From positions 1 to 64,000 of the forward strand of contig NZ_WJPO01000010.1 of the NCBI RefSeq assembly GCF_009649175.1: a DNA stretch of 64,000 nucleotides, in the 5' to 3' direction. The position numbers were made by a program, and so were the translations under genes. The stretch is from Rhodovulum strictum (GTDB lineage Bacteria > Pseudomonadota > Alphaproteobacteria > Rhodobacterales > Rhodobacteraceae). The notes below the pieces were generated by a model. It worked only from the letters and a program-made list of their open reading frames with translations, was not told the DNA's origin and searched no databases. Every line of letters begins with the position of its first letter. The stretch's first letter is position 1. Below are positions 51,934 through 63,709 of the stretch, piece by piece.

Positions 51934-52409
51934 CAGTCGAACCAGGACAGAAACCAGGCCCGTGCGGTGCGCTTCGGCGGCTTCACGGACAATGTGCGCA
52001 GCAGCGCGGCCAGTTCAGGCTCATTGACCTGACTGGCCGCCGCCGAAACCTCGAACCAGCGGCGTTTGCGCGTGCGGCGGTTCTTCCAGTCGCTGCGCAG
52101 CCGTTCGACCACCATCGGGAACACCTCGACATCGCAGGTCATCACCGCGCCATCGGGCATGATCCGGTCATAGCTGTAGCGGCCGATCGGGTTGATGCCG
52201 ACATGGCCGACAACGCCGGCGCGGTCCAACGCCTGGGTTTCGGCGGTCTTCCAGGGGGTGCCGCCATCGAAGCGCCAACCCTTGGGCATCACCCAGCGCC
52301 CCGACCCGCGCGCAGTGACCATCAGCACATGAAGCGTGCCGTTCGAACTCCAGCGCATCGGCAGGGCAGCGATCTCGTTTCCGGTTCTTGATCTGTCGCG
52401 ATGGGCCAT
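51933..52409 (-). CDS. Nudix-like protein with degenerate catalytic box
   Basis: A 158-residue protein with the diphosphoinositol/diadenosine-polyphosphate hydrolase-like segment RWVMPKGWRFDGG, so the Nudix fold is recognisable. However, the region aligning with REUXEEXGU reads TQALDRAGV: the catalytic glutamates are replaced by Gln, Asp and Arg. The protein may bind rather than cleave nucleotide diphosphates, or cleave slowly; it may also be decaying. The C-terminus is basic (RRTRKRRWFEV). ATG at 52409 and ATG at 52412 are both possible; AGGA lies just upstream, with better spacing to 52409. Confidence 0.78.
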   Translation of the reverse strand: MAHRDRSRTGNEIAALPMRWSSNGTLHVLMVTARGSGRWVMPKGWRFDGGTPWKTAETQALDRAGVVGHVGINPIGRYSYDRIMPDGAVMTCDVEVFPMVVERLRSDWKNRRTRKRRWFEVSAAASQVNEPELAALLRTLSVKPPKRTARAWFLSWFD

Positions 52410-52542
52410 CATGTCCTGAAGCACCTTTCGCCGGGTTCGACACTCACACCTGCTGCGCAAGGACCGAGGAGCGCGCAACAAAGCGACTCGCGGAAACTAG
52501 CGGGCAAAGGCGAACGCGGTGTTGCCGGGGCGTGCGCTGGGT

Positions 52543-53505
52543 TCAGGCCTTGCGCCGGAACAGCCCCGCAACGGGCAGGATCGCGAACCTGACGAGCGGG
52601 ATCATCAGCGCCCCCAGCGCAAGCCCGACCATCCCGTCCAGCCCCGCGGTCACGACCCATTCGGCGGCGGCCCGGGCCGCTTCCGGCACGGCTTGGGCGG
52701 CGGTGGCCGCAATATGATGGATTGCGAGATAGGGCGCCTTGGCCCCCAGTTCGTAAAGCCCGTGCAGGATGATCGAGCCGCCGACCCAGATCATCGCCGC
52801 TGTCCCGACCACGACGAGAACACGCATGAAATGCGGCATCCCGCGCACGATCCCCAGCCCCAGCGCCCGGGTCGCCACCAGCCGCCCTTTCGCGGCCATG
52901 GCCAGCCCGGCATCATCGGCCTTCACGATCAGCCCGACCACCCCATAGACCGCCACCGTGATGATCAGCCCCGCAACCGCCAGCGCGCCGGCCACCTGCC
53001 ACAGGGGCATCCATTCGGGCAACGCGGCCAGCGTGATCGTCATGATCTCGGCCGACAGGATGAAATCGGTCTTGATCGCGCCCTTGACCTTGTTCGCCTC
53101 CAGATGGGGATCGGCCAGCCTCTGGTGAACCAGGTCCTGCCCGTCATGGCCGGGATGCAGCGCATGCCAGATCTTCTCGGCGCCCTCGAAGCACAGATAG
53201 GCGCCCCCCAGCATCAGAAGCGGCGCGATTGCCCCGGGCGCAAAGGCCGACAGGACCAGCGCCAGCGGCAGCAGGATCACCAGCTTGTTGAAGGCCGAGC
53301 CTTTGGCGATGCCCCAGACGATGGGAAGTTCGCGGTCGGGGGAAAAGCCGTGCACATATTTCGGCGTCACGGCGGCATCGTCGATCACCGCACCCGCAGC
53401 CTGGGATGACGCCTTGACCGCCTGCCCCATGACATCGTCCACCGAGGCAGCGGCCACCTTGGCGATGGCCGCCACATCGTCGAGAAGCGCCAGAAGCCCG
53501 CTCAT
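52543..53505 (-). CDS. DUF808-family membrane protein
   Basis: A 320-residue integral membrane protein of the DUF808/YedI family. MSGLLALLDDVAAIAKVAAAS, then VTPKYVHGFSPDRELPIVW and FEGAEKIWHAL are the family's hallmarks. About five to six membrane segments are seen. Function is unknown; the gene is single and convergent with nothing obvious in its operon. Confidence 0.88.
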   Translation of the reverse strand: MSGLLALLDDVAAIAKVAAASVDDVMGQAVKASSQAAGAVIDDAAVTPKYVHGFSPDRELPIVWGIAKGSAFNKLVILLPLALVLSAFAPGAIAPLLMLGGAYLCFEGAEKIWHALHPGHDGQDLVHQRLADPHLEANKVKGAIKTDFILSAEIMTITLAALPEWMPLWQVAGALAVAGLIITVAVYGVVGLIVKADDAGLAMAAKGRLVATRALGLGIVRGMPHFMRVLVVVGTAAMIWVGGSIILHGLYELGAKAPYLAIHHIAATAAQAVPEAARAAAEWVVTAGLDGMVGLALGALMIPLVRFAILPVAGLFRRKA

Positions 53506-53569
53506 CCGCCCTGCCCCGCAGACCTGTCACGCGGGAGCATAAACGCCGCCGGTTCGCTGGCAAGCCGGT

Positions 53570-53848
53570 TCAGACGGGTTGCAATCCAGCGCGCGACGCG
53601 TTGCGCATCGCCGCAAGCACCGCCCAGACCACACATATCGGCAGGGTCAGCAGCACCCCGAAGCCCAGCGTCGGCAGCGCGACCAGAACGGTCAGCACGA
53701 TCATCACGATGGCGCCGATCCTGGTGGAATAGAACATCCCGAAGGGGCCGAGCAGCAGCGCCGCAATGGCCGCGACCGCAACATTGTCGCCGTAACGGGA
53801 AAGGCTGTCACCATCCATGGAACTGGGGTCGCAATAGGTCCGGGCCAT
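53570..53848 (-). CDS. small two-helix membrane protein
   Basis: A 92-residue protein with a polar N-terminus (DPSSMDGDSLSRYGDN) and about two hydrophobic segments (residues 24-45 and 46-75). I do not recognise a family. The ATG at 53848 has GAGGA about six bases upstream; an ATG five codons further up lacks one. It lies between gyrB and the DUF808 gene on the same strand as both. Confidence 0.6.
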   Translation of the reverse strand: MARTYCDPSSMDGDSLSRYGDNVAVAAIAALLLGPFGMFYSTRIGAIVMIVLTVLVALPTLGFGVLLTLPICVVWAVLAAMRNASRAGLQPV

Positions 53849-53996
53849 GTCATGTCCTCGCATGTTGGATCGAGGCCCGGCGCCGTGCTGCTCCGGGCGT
53901 CCATGCGCCGGTTCTACGTGCGGAATGGGGCCGAAATGGCGCGACCGCAGGGGAATTGCGTGACGCCTCCCCTCAATTCGAACGGCCCGGACCGGA

Positions 53997-56492
<2,496 letters not shown>

Positions 56493-57113
56493 TTACGTGA
56501 ACGGGATAACCAGCCCCACCAGGATCAGCAGCCCGCCCGCGATCCGGTTCGTCCGCTTCAGCGCCGTGGGTGAGGTCAGCGTGCGCCGCGCCCGGTCGAC
56601 GAACAGCGCAAAGACCAGGTTCCCGGCGAACGGCACCGCCATCGAGATCGCCACGATCGCCGCGATATCCGGCGCGCCCACCCGGCTGAGATCGAAGAAA
56701 CCCGGCAGAACGCCCATGTAGAACAGGATCGCCTTGGGATTACCGATGATCGCCAGAAGCCCGGCCAGAAATCCCGGCCACACCCCCGGGCGCGTCAGGC
56801 GGCTGTCGGTCGAGATCGCGGCCCCCGCATGGCGGATCAGCAGGACGCCCATCGCCAGGAACACCAGGCTCGCCACATAGCGCAGAACCACAAGGATCTC
56901 GCCATAGGCCGAAACCACCCAGCTGACCCCCAGGATCGCCAGAAGCGGCCAGAGCGCGTCGCCGATCACCACGCCCAGCGCCAGCGGCCAGGCCGCCCGG
57001 AACCCGCCCGACAGCGCCCGCGCGGCCAGCGCCACCCAGACCGGGCCGGGCGTCAGGAACAGCACGAACATCGTTCCCGCATAAAGCAACAGTTCAGAAC
57101 CGGTCACGTTCAC
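56493..57113 (-). CDS. LysE/RhtB-family amino-acid exporter
   Basis: A 206-residue inner-membrane protein with about six hydrophobic segments. MFVLFLTPGPVWVALAARAL is the typical first segment, GVVIGDALWPLLAILGV the second, and NPKAILFYMGVLPGFFD a conserved loop. It probably exports an amino acid or related compound. The GTG start at 57113 overlaps the recF stop (GTGA), so it is translationally linked to recF although functionally unrelated. Confidence 0.88.
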   Translation of the reverse strand: MNVTGSELLLYAGTMFVLFLTPGPVWVALAARALSGGFRAAWPLALGVVIGDALWPLLAILGVSWVVSAYGEILVVLRYVASLVFLAMGVLLIRHAGAAISTDSRLTRPGVWPGFLAGLLAIIGNPKAILFYMGVLPGFFDLSRVGAPDIAAIVAISMAVPFAGNLVFALFVDRARRTLTSPTALKRTNRIAGGLLILVGLVIPFT

Positions 57114-58222
57114 CGCATTTCCCTTTCCGTCACATGGCTTGTGCCATCGGTCTCGATCACTTCCATATATTGTGCCCGTGCGCCCAGCGTCTCGAACAGC
57201 TCCGCCCCGGTGCCCGTCATCCAGGCCTGCGCCCCCAGCGCACAGATCTCGTCGTAAAGCGCCGCCCGCCGCCCCGCATCCAGATGCGCCGCCACCTCGT
57301 CCAGCAACAGCAGCGGCGGCGCCCCGAAATCCGCCGCCAGCGCACGCGCATTGGCCAGAATCAGCGCGATCAACAGCGCCTTCTGCTCGCCGGTCGAACA
57401 ATGCCGCGCGGGAACGCCCTTGGCCGCGAACACGGCCTCGAGATCGGCGCGGTGCGGCCCGGTCAGCGTGCGCCCCGCCGCCATGTCGCGCCCCCGCCCC
57501 GCCGCCAGTGCCTCCGCCATCGCCTCGGCCGTTGCGGGATCGGCCCCCTCCGGCCCCGACAGCGCCAGTTCTGCCGCCGGAAAGGCCGTCTCGGCCCCGG
57601 CCTGCGCCGCGGCCAGCCGTTCAAGCGCGGCCCGCCGGTTCGCCCCGATCGCCGCCCCCGCCTCGGCCATCTGCCCTTCGAGCGCGGCATACCAGTGCAT
57701 GTCCCGCACCTCGTCGCGCAGCAACCGGTTGCGCTCGCGCATGGCCTTGTCATAGGCCAGAACCGCCTCGGCATGTCCGGGCTCGAAACTCAGCGCGATC
57801 CGGTCCAGAAACCGCCGCCGCCCCTCGCCCCCCTCGATCCACAGCCGGTCCATCGCGGGCACCAGCCACAACACCCGCGCGATCCGCGCCAACGCCACCT
57901 GCGCCGCCGCCTTGCCGTCGATCCGCACCTGACGGGTGCCGCCGGGCTCGGCCCAGGTCTCGACCTCATGCACCTGCCAGGGCACGCGCAATTCCGCGCC
58001 GACCTTCCAGCCCTGCCCGCCGGGCGCCCGCGCCATATCCTCGGCCGTCGCCCGGCGCAGGCCCCGCCCCGGCGACAACAGCGACACCGCTTCCAGAAGG
58101 TTGGTCTTGCCCGCCCCGTTCGGCCCGAAAATCGCGACCGGCCGTCCATCCAGCACCAGCCGCGCCCGCGCATGCGAGCGGAACTGGGCCAGCGTCAACC
58201 CTGTCACCGCGAGCCCCGGCAC
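57110..58222 (-). CDS. recF: DNA replication and repair protein RecF
   Basis: A 370-residue SMC-like ATPase that helps load RecA at gaps. The Walker A motif IFGPNGAGKTNLLEAV (near residue 32), the signature FSTGEQKALLIALI-type segment (here CSTGEQKALLIAL) and Walker B LLLLDEVAAHLD are visible. It starts with GTG at 58222, with an AAGGA run upstream. The order dnaA-dnaN-recF is the common bacterial one. Confidence 0.95.
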   Translation of the reverse strand: MPGLAVTGLTLAQFRSHARARLVLDGRPVAIFGPNGAGKTNLLEAVSLLSPGRGLRRATAEDMARAPGGQGWKVGAELRVPWQVHEVETWAEPGGTRQVRIDGKAAAQVALARIARVLWLVPAMDRLWIEGGEGRRRFLDRIALSFEPGHAEAVLAYDKAMRERNRLLRDEVRDMHWYAALEGQMAEAGAAIGANRRAALERLAAAQAGAETAFPAAELALSGPEGADPATAEAMAEALAAGRGRDMAAGRTLTGPHRADLEAVFAAKGVPARHCSTGEQKALLIALILANARALAADFGAPPLLLLDEVAAHLDAGRRAALYDEICALGAQAWMTGTGAELFETLGARAQYMEVIETDGTSHVTEREMR

Positions 58223-58280
58223 GCCCTGTCCTTCTTCTGGCCAGAAATATCCCCGCCGGAGGCAATCCGGCGAAGCCGGG

Positions 58281-59399
58281 CTAGACCCGCATCGGCATCA
58301 CGACATAGACGGCCGAGCTGTCATTGCCCTCGCGCATCAGCGTCGGATCGCCCGCCGAGTTGAACAGGAACACCGCATTCTCGCGATCCACCTGGCTGGC
58401 AATCTCCAGCAGATACTTGGCGTTGAACCCGATCTCGAGCCGTTCGTCGCCATAGGCCACGGCCAGTTCCTCTTCGGCAGCGCCGCTGTCGGGGGCATTG
58501 ACCGACAGCGTCAGCCGGTCCTCCTCCAGCGCCAGCTTGACCGCGCGCGAGCGTTCGGAACTGACCGTCGCAACGCGGTCGACCGCCTGGGCGAATTCGG
58601 CGGCATCAACCTCAAGACGGCGAGTGTTCCCGGTCGGGATCACCCGGCTGTAATCGGGGAAGGTGCCGTCGATCACCTTGGAAGTCAGCGTGATCTCGGG
58701 CGTGGCAAAGCGTACCTTGGTCTCGCTGACCGACACCGCGATCTGCGCCTCGTCATCGTCCAGCAGCTTGCGCAGCTCGCCCACGGTCTTGCGCGGGACG
58801 ATCACGCCCGGCATCGTCTCGGCGCCTTCGGGAAGGGCCGCGTCGATCCGCGCCAGCCGGTGCCCGTCGGTCGCCACGCAGCGCAGCACCCGGCCGCCCT
58901 CGCCATCGGCGACATGCATGAAGACGCCGTTCAGGTAATAGCGCGTCTCCTCGGTCGAGATCGCGAATTTCGACTTGTCGAACAGCCGCCGCAGGACCGG
59001 CGCGGGGGCCGCGAAATTCGACGAATACTCGGCCGAGGCCATGACCGGGAAATCCTCGCGCGGCAGCGTGGCCAGCGTGAAATGCGACCGCCCCGCCCGC
59101 ACCGTCATCCGCCCCGAGGCGCCGTCATCGGCGATCTCGACCAGCGCGCCATCGGGCAGCTTGCGCACGATCTCGTGCAGCGTGACGGCGGGCACCGTGG
59201 TCGCACCAGCCTTGTCGACCTGCGCGCTGACCCGGTCGACCACCTCGATATCCAGGTCGGTGGCGCGAAAGCTGACCTTGTCCCCCTCGGCCTCGATCAG
59301 CACATTGGCCAGGATCGGGATGGTGTTGCGCCGTTCGACAACCGATTGCGCCTGACCGACCGCCCGAAGAAGCGTGCCGCGTTCGATGCTGAATTTCAT
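58281..59399 (-). CDS. dnaN: DNA polymerase III sliding clamp (beta subunit)
   Basis: A 372-residue clamp that forms a dimer around DNA. The N-terminal MKFSIERGTLLRAVGQAQSV and C-terminal MPMRV end, with three repeated domains between, are typical. A strong hairpin lies about 20 bases upstream of the start (see 59420-59451). Confidence 0.97.
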   Translation of the reverse strand: MKFSIERGTLLRAVGQAQSVVERRNTIPILANVLIEAEGDKVSFRATDLDIEVVDRVSAQVDKAGATTVPAVTLHEIVRKLPDGALVEIADDGASGRMTVRAGRSHFTLATLPREDFPVMASAEYSSNFAAPAPVLRRLFDKSKFAISTEETRYYLNGVFMHVADGEGGRVLRCVATDGHRLARIDAALPEGAETMPGVIVPRKTVGELRKLLDDDEAQIAVSVSETKVRFATPEITLTSKVIDGTFPDYSRVIPTGNTRRLEVDAAEFAQAVDRVATVSSERSRAVKLALEEDRLTLSVNAPDSGAAEEELAVAYGDERLEIGFNAKYLLEIASQVDRENAVFLFNSAGDPTLMREGNDSSAVYVVMPMRV

Positions 59400-59419
59400 G
59401 CCCTCGCTCCTCGTGCCGA

Positions 59420-59451
59420 CGGGAGGCGAACCGTAACGGTTCCGCCTCCCG
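59420..59451 (-). promoter_or_regulatory. strong hairpin in the dnaA-dnaN interval
   Basis: A 14-bp stem with one bulged base and a 3-nt loop (CGGGAGGCG at 59420-59428 pairs with CGCCTCCCG at 59443-59451, and AACCG with CGGTT inside). It is 64 nt after the dnaA stop and about 20 nt before the dnaN start. No U-run follows on the minus strand, so it may be an attenuator, a processing site or an mRNA-stability element rather than a plain terminator. Confidence 0.65.
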
Positions 59452-59515
59452 GCTCAAGCGTTTTCTGGACTGTCCGAGACTTTCGCAACAGCGTCAAGGT
59501 CATCGCCGCCGACAC

Positions 59516-60883
59516 TCAGCCTTCGAGCATGCGGCGCAACATCTCCAGATCCTCGGCGATCTGCGAGTCGGAGGCGCGCAATTCCTCGATGCGCTTGACC
59601 GCATGCATGACCGTGGTGTGGTCGCGCCCGCCGAACCGGCGCCCGATCTCTGGCAGGCTGCGCTGGGTCAGCTGCTTGGCCAGCCACATCGCGATCTGGC
59701 GCGGCCGCGCGATGGTGCGGTGCCGCTTCGGCCCGACCATGTCGGCAAGCCGCATGTTGAAATGCTCGCTGACCTTGCGCTGGATCTCCTCGACCGTGAC
59801 CTTGCGCTCGGACGCCCGCAGGATATCAGCCAGACAATCCTGCGCCAGATCCAGCGTGATTTCCTTGCCCACCAGCGAGGCAAAGGCAAAGAGCCGGGTC
59901 AGAGCGCCCTCCAGCACGCGGACATTGGTCGTGATCCGGTGCGCCAGGAATTCCAGCACCCCGTCGGATATCACCAGACCGGGATATTGCTGGCGATACA
60001 TCTCGACCTTCTGTTGCAGGATACCCAGCCGCAATTCGTAGTCCGTGGGGTGCAGATCGACCACCAGCCCGCATTGCAGGCGGCTCTTGATCCGGTCCTC
60101 AAGATCCTTGATCTCGCCCGGCGCGCGGTCGGCCGAGATGACGATCTGCTTGCCCTGATCGACCAGCGCATTGAACGTGTGAAAGAATTCCTCCTGCGTG
60201 GAATCCTTGCCCGCGATGAACTGCACATCGTCCACCATCAGCACATCGACCGAGCGGAACAGCGACTTGAAGCCCATCATGTCGCGCTCGCGCAGCGCCT
60301 GCACGAAGCGGTACATGAACTGCTCGGCCGACAGGTAGACCACCTTGGCCTCGGGCACGCGTTCGCGCAATTCCCAGGCGATGGCATGCATCAGGTGGGT
60401 CTTGCCGAGCCCGACGCCGCCATACAGGAACAGCGGATTGAAGGTCACCGCCCCGCCCTCGGCCACGCGGCGCGCAGCGGCATGGGCCAGCTCGTTCGGC
60501 TTGCCGGTCACGAAGGTCTCGAAGGTGAAGCGCGCATCCAGCGGCGCGCCGGGCAGGTCGCCCTCGCCACGCGCGTCGGATTGGGACACCGATGCCGGCC
60601 GCTTCGGGGCAGCGGCAGACGCAGTCGTTCCCGCAGGCTTCGAGGCCGCCACGGCGAATTCCAGCCGGTCCACGGCCATGCCGTTCCGGGCCAGTTGCTC
60701 GACGATCCGGTCGCCGAAATTACGCTTGACCCACTCGCCCACGAAATTCGTCGGCACAGCGAACCGCGCGACCCCATCTTCGAGCGCGCGGAACTCGAGC
60801 GGGGCGATCCAGGTCACATAGTTGTTCTTTCCGATCGTCTTCTCGAGGTCTTTGCAAACACGTCCCCAGGTGTCGTCAGTCAT
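59516..60883 (-). CDS. dnaA: chromosomal replication initiator DnaA
   Basis: A 455-residue AAA+ initiator. Domain I is at 1-75, a variable Ala/Lys-rich linker at about 80-115, the ATPase domain contains GGVGLGKTHLMHAI (near residue 155) and VLMVDDVQFIAGKDSTQEEF, and domain IV has the DnaA-box-binding signature GRDHTTVMHAVKRI near the end. The gene heads dnaA-dnaN-recF. The 583 bp upstream of it contain no DnaA boxes that I could see. Confidence 0.97.
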   Translation of the reverse strand: MTDDTWGRVCKDLEKTIGKNNYVTWIAPLEFRALEDGVARFAVPTNFVGEWVKRNFGDRIVEQLARNGMAVDRLEFAVAASKPAGTTASAAAPKRPASVSQSDARGEGDLPGAPLDARFTFETFVTGKPNELAHAAARRVAEGGAVTFNPLFLYGGVGLGKTHLMHAIAWELRERVPEAKVVYLSAEQFMYRFVQALRERDMMGFKSLFRSVDVLMVDDVQFIAGKDSTQEEFFHTFNALVDQGKQIVISADRAPGEIKDLEDRIKSRLQCGLVVDLHPTDYELRLGILQQKVEMYRQQYPGLVISDGVLEFLAHRITTNVRVLEGALTRLFAFASLVGKEITLDLAQDCLADILRASERKVTVEEIQRKVSEHFNMRLADMVGPKRHRTIARPRQIAMWLAKQLTQRSLPEIGRRFGGRDHTTVMHAVKRIEELRASDSQIAEDLEMLRRMLEG

Positions 60884-61417
60884 TTTCGCCCGCTTTCGCT
60901 CCGTCCCACATCATCTGGCGGCAAGTACCCCGCGCCGTTCCGGCCACGAGAAGCTGCCCCCCGCGCTCACACGACGAGAGTGGCCATTGACCCCACCCGC
61001 GGCAGCCGGAAAGCAGCGCGAACAACACACCACCCGGTCGGACCTGATCGACAGGCACCGGCAGTCGTTTCGTCCGCTCCGCTTCCGCGCGGGCAACTTT
61101 GGACATGCGGCACAGGCTGCCCCGGACTCTTGCGGCCGGTAAGCACCTTGATCGCGTCCGAACTCCGCGGATCCCCTTGTCGCGAATTCCGGAATGTACC
61201 CCGGGGACGCCCCGGCCATGCACCCTTGGCCTTTGGAACGTCCGCGGGGACCGCGTGCGCCATGTCCCCCCAAGTCGATATGAATCGCTTCAAGACGGTA
61301 GACCGCCCTCCGCGAGGGGTGCAACAGAACTTCGGCCTTGACTGTTCCTTTGCCGGAAACGAATCCGGGCCTCGTTGCCGCACCGCCACGCAACTGCAAG
61401 GCGCGTGCAAAATGCAA
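60884..61417. other. long intergenic region between dnaA and rpsT
   Basis: About 530 bp upstream of dnaA (583 bp to rpsT, including the rpsT hairpin). I see no TTATCCACA-like DnaA boxes and no A+T-rich unwinding stretch, so this is not an obvious origin. Three GANTC sites (61125-61129, 61282-61286, 61361-61365) could be CcrM methylation targets, which are often near alphaproteobacterial cell-cycle promoters. The open frames here lack ribosome sites and family resemblance. The dnaA promoter must lie inside. Confidence 0.5.
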
Positions 61418-61443
61418 AAGGGCGCGGCCTGCGCCACGCCCTT
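61418..61443 (-). terminator. rho-independent-like terminator of rpsT
   Basis: An 11-bp stem with one G-T pair and a GCAG loop, starting 23 nt after the rpsT stop codon; on the minus strand TTGCATTTT follows. This fits an intrinsic terminator with an imperfect U-tract. Confidence 0.75.
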
Positions 61444-61466
61444 GGGAAGCCTTGTTTTATTGAAGA

Positions 61467-61733
61467 TCAGGCGCCGAGCGCCTTCACCCGGGCCGACAGA
61501 CGCGACATCTTGCGGGCCGCGGTGTTCTTGTGCACGACGCCCTTGGTGACGCCACGCATCAGTTCGGGCTGGGCCAAGCGCAGGGCGGCGGTGGCGGCGG
61601 CCTGGTCGCCGGTGGCGATGGCCTCCTCGACCTTGCGAAGGAAGGTGCGGATGCGCGAGCGGCGCGCCTTGTTGACGGCATAGCGGCGCTCGTTCTGGCG
61701 AGCGCGTTTCTTGGCCTGGGGCGAATTTGCCAT
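61467..61733 (-). CDS. rpsT: 30S ribosomal protein S20
   Basis: An 88-residue basic helical protein of the small ribosomal subunit. [20 protein letters not shown] at the start and [20 protein letters not shown] at the end are diagnostic. It is monocistronic, bounded by a terminator below and about 200 bp of upstream DNA. rpsT next to dnaA is a common alphaproteobacterial arrangement. Confidence 0.97.
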   Translation of the reverse strand: MANSPQAKKRARQNERRYAVNKARRSRIRTFLRKVEEAIATGDQAAATAALRLAQPELMRGVTKGVVHKNTAARKMSRLSARVKALGA

Positions 61734-61890
61734 GGTTCTTCAGATACCTCTGTGTCCGGGTCGTCGTTCAAAATCCTCGCGCGACGAGTTCCCGGCCGGG
61801 TGTCCAGATCACCGACTGATTCCGGCCAGAGCGGGCCTCACGCGCATGTCAGGCGGGCCATATAGGCCAGAACGGGCCGAAAGGAAACCC

Positions 61891-61922
61891 AAAAAACAAT
61901 CCGGGCCTCCCCCCTTGGCCCG
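61891..61922 (-). terminator. intrinsic terminator of the enoyl-CoA hydratase gene
   Basis: CGGGCC (61902-61907) pairs with GGCCCG (61917-61922) around a G-rich loop on the minus strand, followed by ATTGTTTTTT. It begins 12 nt after the stop codon and is the clearest intrinsic terminator in the window. Confidence 0.8.
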
Positions 61923-61933
61923 ACCCACCACGC

Positions 61934-62710
61934 CTACTTGTCGCGGAATTGCGGCTCGCGCTTCTCGACGAAGGCCTGCATGCCCTCGGACTGGTCCTCG
62001 GTGGCGAACATCATGTGGAACATCCGCCGCTCGAACAGAAGCCCCTCGCGCAGCGTCGTCTCGTAGCTGCGGTTGACGCATTCCTTGACCGCCATCACGG
62101 TCAGCGCCGATTTCTCGGCGATCTTCTGGGCGGCGGCCATCGCCTCTTCCATCAGCTTCTTGGCGGGCACCACGCGGGAGACGAGCCCCGAGCGTTCGGC
62201 TTCGTCGGCATCCATGAAGCGGCCCGTCAGGTGCATGTCCATCGCCTTGGACTTGCCGACGATGCGGGTCAGCCGCTGGGTGCCGCCGATGCCCGCGACC
62301 ACGCCCAGATTGATCTCGGGCTGGCCGAATTTCGCGGTGTCGGCGGCGATGATGAAATCGCACATCATCGCCAGTTCGCACCCGCCGCCAAGGCAATAGC
62401 CCGACACGGCCGCGATAATCGGCTTGCGGCAGGCCAGGAAGCGTTCGGTCTCGGGGGTAAACAGATCGCCCGCGAAGACATCGACAAAGCTTTTCTGGCT
62501 CATCTCGCGAATGTCGGCCCCGGCCGCAAACGCCTTTTCCGAGCCCGTCAGCACGATGCAGCGCACCTTGTCATTGGCATTCGCCTGGGCCACCGCCTCG
62601 GCCAGTTCGGCCATCAACTCGGCATTCAGCGCGTTCAGCGCCTCGGGCCGGTTCAGCCGGATCAGCGCAACGTGGTCTTCGATCTCGACGATCAGCGTCT
62701 TGTAAGCCAT
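61934..62710 (-). CDS. enoyl-CoA hydratase (crotonase family)
   Basis: A 258-residue crotonase that hydrates 2-enoyl-CoA in beta-oxidation. The oxyanion-hole segments [10 protein letters not shown] (near residue 65) and [12 protein letters not shown] (near 106) are present, and the catalytic glutamates are expected in GCELAM and [18 protein letters not shown]. Length and motifs fit a short-chain enoyl-CoA hydratase. It lies between mutM and rpsT on the same strand. Confidence 0.93.
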   Translation of the reverse strand: MAYKTLIVEIEDHVALIRLNRPEALNALNAELMAELAEAVAQANANDKVRCIVLTGSEKAFAAGADIREMSQKSFVDVFAGDLFTPETERFLACRKPIIAAVSGYCLGGGCELAMMCDFIIAADTAKFGQPEINLGVVAGIGGTQRLTRIVGKSKAMDMHLTGRFMDADEAERSGLVSRVVPAKKLMEEAMAAAQKIAEKSALTVMAVKECVNRSYETTLREGLLFERRMFHMMFATEDQSEGMQAFVEKREPQFRDK

Positions 62711-62772
62711 CTGGGGCTCGCCTCCGTTCCGTTCGGAGCGGAACCCTTAACCTTCTGGCCCCGGCTTTCAAG

Positions 62773-63624
62773 CTATCTTTGGCATTGCGGACAGTAGAAG
62801 GTCGACCGCCCGGACTGGACGATTCGCCCGATGGTGCCGCAGCAGCCGGATGTCGGACAAGGCGCGCCCGCGCGGCCATAGGCGCGGAACGCATGCTGGA
62901 AATAGCCAAGTTCGCCGTCGGTCTGGCGGTAGTCGCGCAAGGACGATCCGCCCGCCTCGATCGCCTCGGCCAGAACGTCGCGGATCACGGGCACGAGGCT
63001 TGCCGCGCGGGGTGCGGCAATCCGGCCCGCCTGGCGTTTCGGCGAGATGCCCGCCCGGTGCAGCGCCTCGCAGACATAGATATTGCCCAGCCCCGCCACC
63101 ACATGCTGGTCCAGCAGCGCGGCCTTGATCGGCGTCATCCGGCCGCGCAGGCGGGCGACCAGATAGGGTTCGTCGAAGGCATTGCCCAAGGGTTCCGGGC
63201 CAAGCCCCGCCAGCAGGCGGTGGGTTTCAAGGCGGTCGGTCGCGATCAGGTCCATCGCGCCGAAGCGGCGGGGATCGTTGAAGGTGATGCGCGCGCCGCC
63301 CTCGATATCCAGCACGACATGATCGTGTTTCTCGGGCGCGGGGTGGGCGTGGACATACTCGCCGAGGATCTGGCCCGAGATAAGAACGCGGCCCGACATG
63401 CCCAGATGCCAGATCAGCGTCTCGCCGGTGGACAGATCGGCCAGCAGGTATTTCGACCGCCGCCCCAGCCGGATCACCCGCGCCCCGGTCAGCCGGTCGG
63501 CCATGCCTTCGGGAAAGGGCCAGCGCAGGTCGGGGCGGTTGACCTGCGCGCGGGCGATCACCCGGCCGTCCAGCACCGGGGACAGGCCGCGACGCACTGT
63601 CTCTACCTCAGGCAATTCGGGCAT
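62773..63624 (-). CDS. mutM: formamidopyrimidine-DNA glycosylase
   Basis: A 283-residue base-excision repair enzyme that removes 8-oxoguanine and formamidopyrimidines. It starts with the diagnostic [14 protein letters not shown], whose Pro2 becomes the catalytic N-terminus; Glu3 is present. The C-terminal zinc finger has four cysteines (CPTSGC and FYCPQCQR). The ATG at 63624 is fixed by the need for Pro2 at the mature N-terminus. It is divergent from ubiE across about 85 bp. Confidence 0.96.
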   Translation of the reverse strand: MPELPEVETVRRGLSPVLDGRVIARAQVNRPDLRWPFPEGMADRLTGARVIRLGRRSKYLLADLSTGETLIWHLGMSGRVLISGQILGEYVHAHPAPEKHDHVVLDIEGGARITFNDPRRFGAMDLIATDRLETHRLLAGLGPEPLGNAFDEPYLVARLRGRMTPIKAALLDQHVVAGLGNIYVCEALHRAGISPKRQAGRIAAPRAASLVPVIRDVLAEAIEAGGSSLRDYRQTDGELGYFQHAFRAYGRAGAPCPTSGCCGTIGRIVQSGRSTFYCPQCQR

Positions 63625-63709
63625 CGGGGCCTTCCTTGTGGTCCGCTTCGCATTGTAGTCCCCGCAGGGCGCCCTATAAGAAGGGCGCGGCAGATCAACG
63701 GCAAGGCCC

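Noticed and set aside
60911-61437. Minus-strand open frames between dnaA and rpsT
   Set aside because: No ribosome-binding site or recognisable motifs; open frames of this size arise by chance at this GC content.
60884-61466. Possible replication origin next to dnaA
   Set aside because: No DnaA-box-like 9-mers and no A+T-rich unwinding stretch were found by eye.
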